Assembly: GCF_026914265.1 (NCBI RefSeq)
Contig: NC_069125.1
Coordinates: forward strand, 2,789,556-2,853,555
Length of the DNA stretch: 64,000 nt
DNA from: Mya arenaria
Lineage: Eukaryota > Mollusca > Bivalvia > Myida > Myidae
Direction: 5' to 3'
Shown piece by piece: positions 22,914 through 36,700 of this stretch; the stretch's first letter is position 1, and each line of letters begins with the position of its first letter. The notes beneath the pieces are model-generated. The model did no database searches. It was not told the origin of the DNA and saw only the letters and a program-made list of their open reading frames with translations. Both the position numbers and the translations under genes were made by a program.

Positions 22914-23338
22914 TAATTAGGATATATTCTGATTAAACTCATACTGGAAGCGTTGCAAATAAATAATTATAATAAACATATATATCCAAATCACAAATAC
23001 GCAGAAAACTCTATATTTCTTGATTATCTTGAAGATGATGCAGATTCGATAGTGTTTCCTATGTTCTAGAAAATCTAGTGTAAACATATACACCTGTTCA
23101 TTTCAGACTTGAGAAGAACCGTTTGGTTCTGTTTGCAATAACATGATAAAAGATTTGATAACATGATAATAATATCTTTAGTGTTAGAGCAATGCATTTT
23201 TTTTTCTAAAAAATGTTATTTTTGTAATAATGATTTCATTTCCATTATTGAAAGACCGACATGTGTATTTGAATTACCGCTGATTTAGAACCTTCGTAAA
23301 TGGCGTGACTTTGTGTGTAATTACACAAACTATCTTGA

Positions 23339-23540
23339 TTGTCCGGTAAGCGCAGTAGTCAGCGCACTCGCTTCTCATCAAGCCGGACAAGTGGGTTTTC
23401 TCCGGGTACTCCGGTTTTCCCCACAACACAAGACCACACTCTCGCGCAACATCGTGCCAATAAGAGGGAATTAGTATAAGCTATAAAAGCTTTCTTCACA
23501 ATCGTTGTAAAATATATAATGTTTAAACTAAAGTTAAACT
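23339..23540 (+). mobile_element. tRNA-derived SINE, copy 1
   Basis: The head GTCCGGTAAGCGCAGTAGTC and ACTCGCTTCTCA are tRNA-like (A-box similarity). They are followed by GTGGGTTTTCTCCGGGTACT and CCCACAACACAAGACCACAC, then a tail with ACAATCGTTGTAAAAT and AAACTAAAGTTAAACT. A second copy sits on the - strand at 42300-42524. The order of segments differs slightly, so one copy is rearranged. Confidence 0.7.
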
Positions 23541-23862
23541 AACTATCTTGATTCTGAACAACAAAGTCGTGCGGCTTCTTCGTTAATATTTTACAAAAAC
23601 TTGTATTGAAAATAAACACAGTGATTTTAATGTACATTCTGGTAGCAAATTTCTTCAACAAATATTTTTTAATAGAAGGATTTTATGGTGAAAAGGGTCT
23701 CAATGCATTAAAGCTTTGATAAAAACATACAAACTTTGACTTGTCAAGCATTTTGGACATTTCGAATTCACATAAAGAAATGAGTTTCTTTTATTTCATA
23801 TTAAATATTTACTAAAGTTGGTTTGAAACGTCTGTGCTCAAAACTGTTAACAATATTATGTC

Positions 23863-24202
23863 TTAAAGCTGCACTCTAACAGATTGACCGTTTTGAAATT
23901 ATTTTTTTTTACTTAGAATGAGCCAAAATTTTCGTAAATATCTGGAAACAAGTGATACAAGACTGCTGACAAAAGACCAGATCGCAGTGTTGTTTTTTTC
24001 ATATAAAAATAAATACGTTCGAAAACTGATGTTTTATACGTTAGTTACGCTTTAATCAAAATGGAGTTTTCGGCAGTTTTCTCAATTATAGTGATATTTT
24101 CTATTACATGACTGAATTGAAGGCTTTAATACCAAATTAGCTGATTCCGAGACAACACACTAAGAAAGGTCAAAACTGTCAATTTGTTGGAGAACAGCTT
24201 AA
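23863..24202. repeat. Foldback MITE, family 'TTAAAGCTGCACTC', copy 1
   Basis: The left end TTAAAGCTGCACTCTAACAG is mirrored by an imperfect complement at the right end (GTTGGAGAACAGCTTAA). The interior contains GAGCCAAAATTTTCGTAAAT and GACCAGATCGCAG. A half copy lies at 27190-27388 and a diverged full copy at 61210-61553, so this is a dispersed family. Confidence 0.75.
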
Positions 24203-24718
24203 ATCAGGTCCAATCTTCGGCGAGCACATTTCACGTTTCTTTGCATGTATACACAAGTGGTTGATACTTGAGAAAATCAACGAAGTTTATAATTGAGTTC
24301 TGATCAATTGAGGCAGTCCCTAAATCACGAAACAGTAGATCTTAACAAAAATAGTGTTTATAAATCTCAATTATGTAAATTGTTAATGTGCAAGTAGATG
24401 ATCATGTAAAATTATGTTCGTTTTTCTTGTCATATTTTATATCATACTGTAGTGTACTTATTCACATTAACAGTTTTATTTATGATACACAATGGTTAAG
24501 TTATAAAATACATTCATGACTTCTCGTGATATTTTAACCTGTAATTAACTGATGATCTATTTATTATTCGTATGTTTTTTTCTTAAAGAAGGCAGTGCAA
24601 GGGAGTTAACGACCGTTTGGTATTGTTATCAAAAGCAAGAGTTGCCTCTATTGAACTTTCAGGATGACGTCATAACATGTAGTGACGTCAAAGCAGTTTT
24701 GTTTTACGCACGAGGACG

Positions 24719-27700
24719 ATGGCAAGGTTGTGGATTATAGCGTGTTTTGCAGTATTTTACATGCTGAGCTGCTCTCCTTCCTGTGTTGATGGCAGAAGAC
24801 CGACACGTAAGATTGTGTTTGATACATAACTGTATAGACATAAGTAGGAGTACTAGGACGGACTGAAGTTTAACGTACATACACTTCTGACTGACACTGA
24901 CATTTGCAACAGACACAGGTCAAGATCCTGACATGATATTTTTTGTTCTTGAAACTTTGTAACTTAATGTGAGTTCCTATTTTTCCTGTGTTTATAAAAA
25001 AAACATTTTTTATTAAAAACGAAATTGTAAATCTTACTTTAAAAAATATTTTTGTCAAGTTTGTTTGGCCTTACTCACTGTAGCTACTTATGAACCTATG
25101 CGTCCACAGTTGGCGGCTTAGATGCTTGATATCTGGTTTCTGTGGTTCTTATGCACCAGTCAATTTTAACCACGCCCGCCCCCCCCCCCCCCAAGGTGCG
25201 GGGAATAGCGGATACTTTGATTTTCGGTCCAGCCAATCGCAGGTAAATATCCCCGCCCTGTGGCTGTGGCTGTGGGGACAAACTGCTGGTAAAATCCCCG
25301 CCAAATGCCCACCGCAACCCCAGGACATCCTAGGTAAGGCCCATTCCCCACCATTTTCGGCGCGAAAACAAAACCACCGCATTCAATCGGCACTGCGGGG
25401 CCACCTTGAAGGTAAGACACGGCCTATTTCCCGCGGTATACCCCCGGACCTGGGGGCCGTGGTTACAATTGACTGGACTGACTGGTGCATTACAGGTCCG
25501 TGGTTACAATTGACTGGTGCATTACTGCTTCTACAGTAGTCAAGATTACTCATCCCTTCATTTTACATTTTATTAAGAGTCTTAGTCGTAACAAACTCAA
25601 AAATGTACCAGGTACGTTACCTTAACTTAAATACCGACCAAAATTATTTTTTTACAAATTCATAGCCAAATAATGAAAATATCATGTGAAACTTAGAGTG
25701 TGCGCGATTCAGATTTCCTGGAAAATGTCGGGATTTGTGCGCCAGGAAATTAACTCAGCTTTGCCAAAGACATTTCACCGGAAAACAACAACAATATCAT
25801 TGTATTAATGAATAAACATAAAAAGAACAATACTGTATTAGAAGAACCAGTACCGACAATTGTAATATTGCCACCGGAGCGATTCTCTGACCAATCAGAG
25901 TGACTCGGAAGCGATCGGATAAACTATCGATAATTACCGAATATTTTCGTCAGTCATAATGCGATACCAACGTTATTTGTATCACCCAATGCAAATGAAT
26001 AATTTCGCTGTAAACCGTAAAACGTTCCTTTCCATTCAAATGTAAAGGTCACAGAATGATAACTTCTATCTTTATGATCATGAAGAACACAAATTGCAAC
26101 AAGCACGTCGGTCTTTCTGCATTAGCCCGATGCAATTCTTTCAAGTGTTTACATGTCGGGCTTCGTACACTGACTGCATTAAGATAATTTCACTTCTTTA
26201 ATGACACTGGGCACTGGAACCGCCTCTGTACTGTAGACATCATGTTGACATGTGTAATATTATAATTAGAATATCAATGTTTTCGTTGTTATTAGTAGCC
26301 TTATACTATCAGCTATATGCCTTTTCTTTCTACTGAATATTTTATTTATCAAATATAATACGAGAACATTGCAATTTTCAGTGTCTAACTGTAAACACCA
26401 ATAAAGTTATGATTAATCATCTCGTTGGTCACTGTGATAGCAAAAGCAGCATTACAATGATAGAATGTTAGTGATTTATTTTTAAAAAGTGTCTTAGTTA
26501 TATACGTTTTATGTTTTATATACTAATATTATAGTCACTAGTATTTAAAACATAAAACTATTAGTGACTGAGTATCGTGATCTGTTCTGTACTGTACACT
26601 CTGCTTTTGCTGATGTGTTTTGTTTTTGTTGTTTCTAAAAAATAGTAAATTTATGAGAAACATAGAGCCAAGGGCTTTCGTTCGAATTTCGACTTAACCA
26701 AAATATTGAGAGAAATATCGCAGACAACAAGGATTATTTTATTTATTTTTTTATATAAAAGCGGCGAACTGGATGTGCGACGAGGACACTGTATGTGTAG
26801 CACATTCCACGTGTCAACACACACACTGGTTTGACAACTCGTACTGTATATGTGACGACGGCTATTTGGCGAAGTATGGCATGTGTATCCGCAGGGGAGG
26901 TAAGTTTAGCGAGAGTAATGTGGAGGGTTTTACATATACATCACAAGAGAATGTGTGTGCTGCGAAGGCGCTTTTTTCAGTGTTGGATCTGTATTAGAAC
27001 TTGAAAAGGGAGGATAAATGTAGCCTGAGCTATGTTTAAAAGGTTGATATCATAAAGGGTAGTAAAGGTTGGGATCGGTAGGAGAAAGGGTCAGGTTAGT
27101 GTGGCGAAAATTATGTTTAAAAGTTCGGTACCAGTTAGACAAAGGGAAGTAAGTAAGGGAAAGGGAGGTAAGTGTAGCCAGGGCTATGTTTAAAGCTGCA
27201 CTCTCACAGATTGAACGTTTTGACAACTTTTTTTTTATTTTTTGTCTTCGAACGAGCCAGTTTTTTTTAGAAAATACATGGAAACCAGTTATATAAGACT
27301 CCTGAAAAAAAAATTAGATCGCAGATTTTTATATTCAAGTTCAAAAATTTATGTTTTATGCATTTTTCTTAAACCGCTAGTAACGGTTAGAAGGGATTTA
27401 AGTGTATAGAGGGTTTGGAATCAGTAAGAGAAAGGGAGGTGAGTGTAGCGAGGCTTTGGAATCAGTAAGAGAAGGGAGGTAAGTGTAGCGAGGGCTTGGA
27501 ATCAGTAAGAGAAGGGAGGTAAGTGTAGCGAGGGCTTGGAATCAGTAAGAGAAAGGGAGGTCAGTGTAGCGAGGGTTTGGAATCAGTAAGAGAAAGGGAG
27601 GTCAGTGTAGCGAGGGTTTGGAATCAGTAAGAGAAAGGGAGGTCAGTGTAGCGAGGGTTTGGAATCAGTAAGAGAAAGGGAGGTCAGTGTAGCGAGGGTT

Positions 27701-30700
27701 TGGAATCAGTAAGAGAAAGGGAGGTCAGTGTAGCGAGGGTTTGGAATCAGTAAGAGAAAGGGAGGTGAGTGTAGCGAGGCTTTGGAATCAGTAAGAGAAA
27801 GGGAGTACAGTGTAGCGAGGCTTTGGAATCAGTAAGAGAAAGGGAGTACAGTGTAGCGAGGGTTTGGAATCAGTAAGAGAAGGGAGGTCAGTGTAGCGAG
27901 GGTTTGGAATCAGTAAGAGAAGGGAGGTAAGTGTAGCGAGGGTTTGGAATCAGTAAGAGAAAGGGAGGTCAGTGTAGCGAGGGTTTGGAATCAGTAAGAG
28001 AAAGGGAGGTAAGTGTAGCGACGGTTTAACATCAGTAAGAGAAAGGGAGGTCAGTGTTGCGAGGGTTTGGAATCAGTAACAGAAGGGATTTAAGTGTAGA
28101 GATGGCTATGGTTAAACGGTTCGAATCAGTATAAGAAACGCAGCTAAGTATAGCGAGGGCTATCATGTCTTAATACTTTTGGATTCAGTATAATGAAAGG
28201 AGGTAAGTGTGGCGAGGGCTATGTTTAAAAGTTTGGAAGCAGAAAGAGAAAGGGGGGTAAGTCTAGAGGGGGTTTGGAATCAGTAAGGGAAGGGAAGGTA
28301 AGTGTTTCCAAAGCTATGTTTAAAATTTTGTTGTCAGTTAGAGAAGGTGAGGTTAGTGTTGCGAAGTTTTTGAATTAGTAAGAGAAAGGTACGTAAGTGT
28401 AGCGAGGCTTTGGAATCAGTATGATGGAAAGCGAACCTTCCAAATTTGGAAGAAGAGTATAAGTTTTTTCCGAGGCCGAGAGTTTCTATCTTACACGAGC
28501 GGCTATCCTTTTTCTCCCACCTCAGTTTAACAAAATAAAGTTAAAATGTATTTTTTCCCTGGAACTCTTTTATGCGTTGTAAAATAGTTTGCGTACAGAT
28601 ATGTGATATGTGTGGTTGTCATGGATATGCGCGCAGTGATTCCGGTTATGTAAATAGTCAAGTCGTTCTTTAAATAGTTCTGAAGATAGTTCTGAAGAGA
28701 GTGTTTTATATTGTGTATGTTGAATGCGCATGCTTACATATTCCCGCCATTTGTTGAGGCCCAAGATCAGTTGAATAGAATACGTTAAGCAGTTAGCACG
28801 CGTTGTGTTAAAACTCTCCCACGCTAGTGGAATTTACATTACAGACTCACAAAAGAAACAGAGAGTGCAGCAGTATTTCTTCATTGGAGCGTGAAAACTT
28901 TTTATGGTGCCATTTGAAGCGAGAAGTAATTAATTAGGATTTTAAATATTGCCAAACGACGGTCTTGAACATGGGAGGTAATTGTGAGATGACGTCAATA
29001 AAATAGGAGTTCCATACGGGTACTTAACTGTACTTGTTTTATCTTTGCCCGACGGCAAGATAAGATTTTCGGGCATGGCCAAATTTTTGGATCAACATAT
29101 CTGACGTGGGAGAAATTGTTGAATTAAAGTTTTTTTTTAATAACCAAATAACAGACAGACATTTTGGACGTTTCCTACTGTCAGAGTATTCTAAAAACAT
29201 GTAGGTTAATTTATCAAAATATATTTCAGCAACTATATTCATTATGAAGATCATGCAGATAGTATTTGTAAAGTTCATTCTTGCAAATGCATATCTGAGC
29301 TCTTGTCATTGACTGAGCTGTAGGTCAAACACGTATTTAGACGATATAACTTATCGTTTTACTGTTTTTCACAGCATCCATCGATAACCTCGAAAGCGGG
29401 GCGGGGTCATTACAAGTAGGACTGTGGTCTGTCTTCACCTGCATCGCTCTAGGATTTATGCGTGGAGTGAAGTCATGTGGACGTACAGGTGAGGTGTCAA
29501 TTTATTTCTTAAAAAATCAAAAACACTTATTTTAGTTATTTATTAAAGGCAAAAGAACTTAGAACGAAGAAATAACACTGCACCTTTTACCCAAGCCAAT
29601 GGATTGAACCTATACACAGACAGCGCTAAGGACGGGTTTTGTAAAATTTAAATCACCATGGGTGTATGTAGTAACTGTTTGGACCATATCGTCGGGCTTA
29701 CCGTTCATAAGTACTCTGTGTATATTAAAACAGCATTGCTACTTATCCATACACAACTTATTGCATGGTACTCCTGGCCACAGTTCTGACTGGTATAAGA
29801 ATTCTTTAATACACGCATACAAAGAAACAACTTTTCCGCCACCTATTATAAATAGATACAAATATTTTAATAGCTCTGCTTAAAAGCCTTATCTTTACCA
29901 CGGGCATTCAACTCATCTTAAGAACCCGTAAAAAAGTAAAAAAAATATGATTTTTTATCATATTTTGTTTCACTTTAACTAAAGCCGGAAAAAAAGGGTT
30001 CCTTCTACAAAGGCCGCTCGTAAAATGTAAAATAAGTCCATCATAATCCTCGCGCCTATCTTACGCTCTCGACCAGCCATTGTAGATACTTATAGTCTAT
30101 CATGGTACAATAAGCAATGTTGTTGATCGTCGTCTTTCAATTAAAAATGTTAGTTCCTTGTACAGTGTGTGTGTGTGTGTGTGCGTGTGCGTGCGTGCGT
30201 ACGTGCGTGCGTGCGTGTGTGTGTGTATCACGTGATAAATTACGTCATAAATAATATGTCGGAAGGCAACATTTTGCTTACAATGATGACTGTTAATACT
30301 ATGTACGCCTAGCTGGAGCACTGCTTTCTTAACTTGGTTAATGTGGAGTAATTTTGTCTCAGGTTATCGGTCGGGATTGGGCATCTTCCTGATATGTCTC
30401 GTGATTGCCGCTACTTGCTTTACGGGAACGTCGGCCAAGGTCATCTGTGAGTACTCGAAAGTTACTATTCTCGGAAGCAATTGTCTCCCGTGAAGTCAGG
30501 GGAAGTTAGTTTGTCAGTTTTCGGTGGGGTGGGGCAGGGGCTTAGTATTATGAAGTTTTGTGTTACCATAAAACACTTTGTAACAACTTCATTTGTTGAT
30601 ATCATGTAATTGGATAATCATTTTGATATAAGACTTATAAATTCATTATCCAAAGAAAAAAATATCATAAACTACGAGAATAGTTGAATTATAGTAGCTT

Positions 30701-33700
30701 TTGACCGGACAACAGTCATTATCATGTGATATTTAAGGATTGATCGCATTGTTTCTTGCCTTCATTCTGTATGAACGCAGTGGGGCACACGAGCAAATTC
30801 CATGAAGCGCGCAAGAAAAAATCCGATCAACACATATAAAAAATATATATTTAAGTTTTTTTATTCACTATGATTTAAAATTAGCATTATCATCTGCAAT
30901 TGAGTAATTGTTCTTAAAGAAATGTATCCGATATAATTCGTTTAAATAAACAATGACCATATAACTCTATGCGTGTTAAACCATGTTTTATCTGTTCAAA
31001 AGATTAGGCAAAAGTAAATATTTGAAATCGAAGCCAGTTTTGTCATCAAAACCGTAACATGCTTGTATTTTTTACAAACTATTCTGAATTGTGCAACAGT
31101 TGTACGGCAGTTTGTCCTGATTCCTAAACGACGGAAATTAATGTATTTTACGAGATACCTCTTACCTCCTGAAGGTCTATTTGTTCTATTTATTGTCATT
31201 TTAGACGCAAACCACGAATGTCTCGGCGACGACACATGCATAGAACACGCGGTGTGTGCCGATAATCTGTTCTGTACTTGTATCGAGGGCTACGAGGCCG
31301 TGTTCGACCTCTGTCTCAAAAAGGGAGGTAAGTTACCTAAGTGCTTCTTCCACCATTTGGGAAATGGGTCCATTCTGATTGTGAAAAACAATGCTAAGTT
31401 TAATCTTATTCAGTGACTTCTTTCGGAATTATTTTCACCATCTGTTGTTTCCAAATTGGGATTTTTATATGACTTTAGAAAAATACGAAGTCATGATGAA
31501 TTAGCAAATATATTACCAGATATCCATGTTTTTACTTTTTTATGCATACTTTATGCTGTAAAAGAGCTAGTCTTATCAAGATTTAACTTATAATTTATCT
31601 CATTCATTCACAGAATCTGTATTTCATAAAATATTATAATTTGGGGGAAAAAAATGTACACTTATTTGCAAGGAGAAACTGCCTCAGTTAAGTGCACTTA
31701 AAAACACTTATATATTTTACAACGATTATGAAACAAGTTAGTAAACATTATGGCATCTTCCAAAAAAAAGTGCACCATTGTCCGTCAAAATAAGAAATGT
31801 TCTGTATCTTCGATAAGAACATGATTTGTATTGACTGAGATTTTTATACATATAATATTATGGCATGTGTATCACAAAAAAACTGAATTGAAGCAAATGT
31901 ATTGTTTCTAATGTTGTTTTTTTACAAAAATAAAATCTGAAAATGACCAAAAATTGACGGACACAACTCCCGAAAAAAACGATGGTATTATTAAATGTTG
32001 TTTATTTTTAAAATTAAGTAACTTTGTTGATTCCATTTATGTTTATTTCTGTCATCTATATGATGAATATTGATTTGTTATATTTGCATCATGGTTTTTA
32101 TCCGTGCTAGATCGATTTTTTTGTCATTTTATTGTATTCCTTAAAAAAAATTGTTCCGTCAACATAGATGACGTTCGTGCTTCACCAAAAAAAATATCCT
32201 TCCCGCGTAAATAATCACATAGCTTCTGTAAGAACTGTGCACACAATTCAGTATAATGATGTTTGTGGATATTAATACATTTAAAATATATAACAATCAT
32301 ATTTAAATGTGTTTATTGCATGCAATTAATAATGTCAGCGTCAGTTCTGTCAAAATCTATTCATGACGATCGCTCCGGGGCATTGTTAATGCGGCAGTTA
32401 TTACCCCTTCCCTGTTGAAAGCTTGACATAGGTGGCGCCTTCACTACATCCGGGTTATTTCGTTTTTCCAAATCAATGGCGGCGTGTTTGTTTACAATGT
32501 GATGCTGAGCGGTAAATGCGGTAAGTTTACTGTCTGTCAACATTATTTTACGATCGAAACAAGTGACGATAGCCACATCCTGTTTTCCATTGGTGTTTTT
32601 TGTCGGGGTTTGTATTATTTAGAGCCAATATTTACAATTTTTATAACATTTATGTGACTTGGATTCAAAACAAGAAGTAAATGTCCATTATACATGCTGC
32701 GGTGTTGAATTTGAGGTTCGATCGTCATATTTTGACCGACAGACACGATGTTGATCGTCATTTTTGACAGACAAACTGTTGTGATGGTCATCTATTGACG
32801 GAGTAGTTATAGCGAACGTCACATTTTGACGGACCAAATCTGTGTTTATCGTCATTCTGGACAGACTGACTTTTGCGACGGTCATGTTTTGACGGACTAT
32901 CTTTTATTTAACAATTCATACGTCAATTTTGGACGGACATATTTTGGCAATCGTCATATCTGGACAGACAATTGGAGTAAGCCACAAGTAAAAGAGATTT
33001 CAGAAATAAAATGATATATTTGTTGTATAAGACCACTTTCCATGTTTAAATCAACATTAAACTTTCGAAATATATATGGTATTTTCTTTTTGCCCAAGTG
33101 TGTATATGTTCAGTAACCGGATAGTACCAATATTCGGATATATCAGTGTATAGTATGTTTTTGCTATCTTTTTAAGGGTTGATCACTTTTCTTTTGTTGT
33201 ATTGATCAGCTAATAAGTGAATTGCTTTATTTTATTCAGTTACTGATAAATCCTGTCTAATATAATAGTTATCAGTTCTGAACAAGTAATATGAAGAAAA
33301 TTTATTAAAAAAGTGTATTTTGTGAATTTCTGAATTTTCAGTCAAATGAGGGCTGTTCCTGAAATATTCTATTGTGATCAACCCTTTAAAAGCTTATGCA
33401 TAGATGGAAATAGTCCATTTATAAAGGCTATCGGCACGACGGTCGGGCGGAATATTTTCTTTATCCGCACGACGGTCGTGCCGATAATATTCCTTATCCG
33501 CACGACCGTCGTGCCGATATAGAATAATATGGGCACGACCGTTGTGTCAACATATATTATTATCGGCACACCCGTTGTTTCAACATATAAATTGTCGACA
33601 CGACCTTCGTACAATTTAAGTATTGTTTATATTCATACATATAAGGCTTCCTACATGAGTGCACACGTATATCATTGTTGCATTATAGAACCTAAATTTT

Positions 33701-36700
33701 CAATTTTCCATGTAATAATGTGTCAGCTAGGTTACAAAAGGAACAACATTTTATCAATATTTTAAACTTACGCTTAATTCTATGACGTCATTACTTGTAC
33801 TCATATGGTCACAATGATGCATATGTCATGACGCTGTTTCTATGATGATAACGTAATATTCCCCTTTTCCCCCGATGAGCCATTGTGCGAAATGCATCTT
33901 TAGGGATAATTAAATTATTTTTTAAAAAAAACGGAGTGTGTGTGCGTGCACATCTATATATGATTAGCTCAGTTAGAACGTGTGACAGAATATTAAACAC
34001 ACCATCTATGATAATTTTTTTGTATTTCCAGAATAAATTATGGAAAAGGGGCAATCCAGAAGTGCTGTATATCGGCAACATCTGAAGGCAACTGATCCAG
34101 CATTATATGAAGACTACTTGATTAAACAGAGAGAACAATCTAAAGCAAACAGAATAAATTTGAAGAAAGAACTTGTGAAAAGAGATGTAAGTGAAGAAGT
34201 AAAGGCTAAGAAAGAAAGGCAACTCATGTTACAAAGAGAAAGACAAAGGCGCTATATGGAAAAGAAAAAACAAGAAGGCATAGATATTGATAATCCACTT
34301 AAGAAACAGAAAGTGAACAAAAATCAAGTTACAAGAAACCTTATTAAAACAAAAAGAGACTATAATCGGGAAATGAAACGTAAAAGCAGAGCTAATTTGT
34401 CAACCCAGAAGAAAGCATGGATAAGAAAAAAAGACAGGGAACGTAAGGCTATGAAAAGACAAAGTTTGAAGAAAGTTGTGTCTCCACAAGTTGAAGTTGC
34501 AGAAAGCAGTGGATTTTCCTCCAAAAAGACTTGTTGGAATGTAACGAGCAATGCTCGGGCAACCCTGCCATCAACTCCAAAAAAATTTGCCATAGTCATT
34601 GACAATTTAATTAAGAGAACGACACCCCGAAAAAGGAAAGCTTTGGAAGAAAGTGGCGTGATACAAGCTAAAAGATCAAGATGTGTCAGTTTGGATTTTT
34701 CTACAGTGACAAGACTAAAGTCATCTAAGACTGGAAAATCGGCCTTGAAAACAATAGGTAAGAGTCTTGTGAAGTCAAGCATCCGCATACTTGCCAACCA
34801 GCTACAACTAAATAGACGCACGCTTTCAAAGAAGAAAAGTGTCGTACGCAGGTACAAAGTAGACAGAAAATCGATTCAGCAATTTTATAAGCGGGAAGAC
34901 ATATCAAGGGTGCTTCCACAGAGAAGATACACAACTAAGGAGGGACCAGGGCATGCGTTACAAGTGTCCATACAAGCAGCTCACTCCAAATATAATGCTG
35001 AATACCCATCAAAGCGAGTAAGCTTAGGTACATTTGCAGGCATGAGACCAAAAAATATACGCAAAATGGCAGCGTGTCATCGTGAATTCTGCTGTTGCAG
35101 CTACTGTATCAATGTTAGGTACAAACTTTTATCTCTCAGCAGGGTTGTATTGGACAAAAGCAAAAAGAAGGTGAATGAAGAAGATATCTTAGGAATTCTT
35201 CTTTGCCCGAAACCAGACTATGAAAGATTCTACAAGCCAGAATGCATTAATGGAACTTGCAAAAAATGTTCTGATAACTATCTTGACACAATCAATCAGT
35301 TTTATAGTGATGTCCCTGAAGATAAGGAAATTTACTGGGGTAGATGGGAAAATAAAACAAGCAAAGATGGAAGAGTGAAGAAAGCGCTGGTTACCAAAAA
35401 AGGAAAGAAGGATGATTTGCTACATGAACTGGTACATTTAGATGTTGAAAAACCAGCACAAGGAACAACTTTCTTCCAGCACTTTCATATAGCAAAATGG
35501 CAGACTCAACAGTTTATTAATATAAAAAACAATTTGCCAAATGACTGTGTATTGCAGGTGTTGGATTTTGCTAAAAATCGAGAAGTTAAACATCAGGATG
35601 AAATTAAGTCTGCTTATTTCACTGCTGAACATATCACGATACACCCTATAGTGAGCTACTACCGAGGAGAAAATGGCACAGTTCGAGAAACCTCTATCAT
35701 CATCTCAGAGGATAACAACCATGATTACCACGCTGTTAATCATTTCCAGCAATTAGTTGACCAACATCTTGCAACTCAGCTTGGAAAAACGCCTAGAAAA
35801 AAAATAGTGTTCAGTGATGGTTGTAGTTCCCAGTACAAATCTAAGGGTCCATTTGCAGACTTAGCACATGCAGATGTAGAAATTAATCGCAATTTTTTCG
35901 GCTCAGAGCACGGTAAGGGAGACTGTGACGGAGAAACAGGTGTTTTTAACAGAGCTGTTGACAGGGCGATTATTGGTAGGAAGGTGGTGATAAATGATGC
36001 ACATGATTTGTTTAATTATGCCAAAAGTACTTTGGAACTGGATGACACCTTTGCAAAAAGAAAATTCTTCTTTGTTGAAAACGGAGACATTTCTAGAGAC
36101 AGGCTAGAAACAGAAGTGAAAACATTGGTAAATACAAGAAAAATACACCAGGCACTAAACACAAAAACAAAAAATGTCCTAAAGGTCAGAAATCTATCAT
36201 GCTTCTGCAAGAATTGTGAAGATGGGGATTATTCCAACTGTTTAAATACAGCATACGTTCAAAATTACATTACCAAACATATTGTCCAAGAAAAGCTGTT
36301 AAAGCAACACGGTAGACAAAAGAAAGTTAAACTGGAAAATCAAGATAAAGACCAAATTGAGTCAGAAAGTGCACCTCTTCAAGACCAAGTTGAGCATGAA
36401 AGGGCACCACTAAAAGACCCAGTTAAGCCAGAAATTGCACCACTGAAAGACCAAGTTGAGCCAGAAAGTGCACCTCTTACAGCGAATGAGCATGTTGAAA
36501 GTGTTACCCAACAATTATTGAGACCAAAAACATTCAGAGGTTTGAAAAGCAAAAATATTTTGCTCCAAAGTTTACCACAACCTCCAACAGTATCTCTCAT
36601 TTCAGCTGGGATGGTAATAGACAAAAATTCATTGAAACTTATCCCTGAAGACATTGTAGATTTGTATCCATCAACAATTTATGGGGATGGGAATTGTTTA

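Noticed and set aside
23339..23410. A functional tRNA gene
   Set aside because: Only a tRNA-like head with an A-box resemblance is present; it continues into SINE-specific sequence and cannot fold as a complete cloverleaf.
25090..25539. Open frames on both strands around 25.1-25.5 kb
   Set aside because: They are by-products of the GC-rich TIR element, with stops removed by composition and not by selection.
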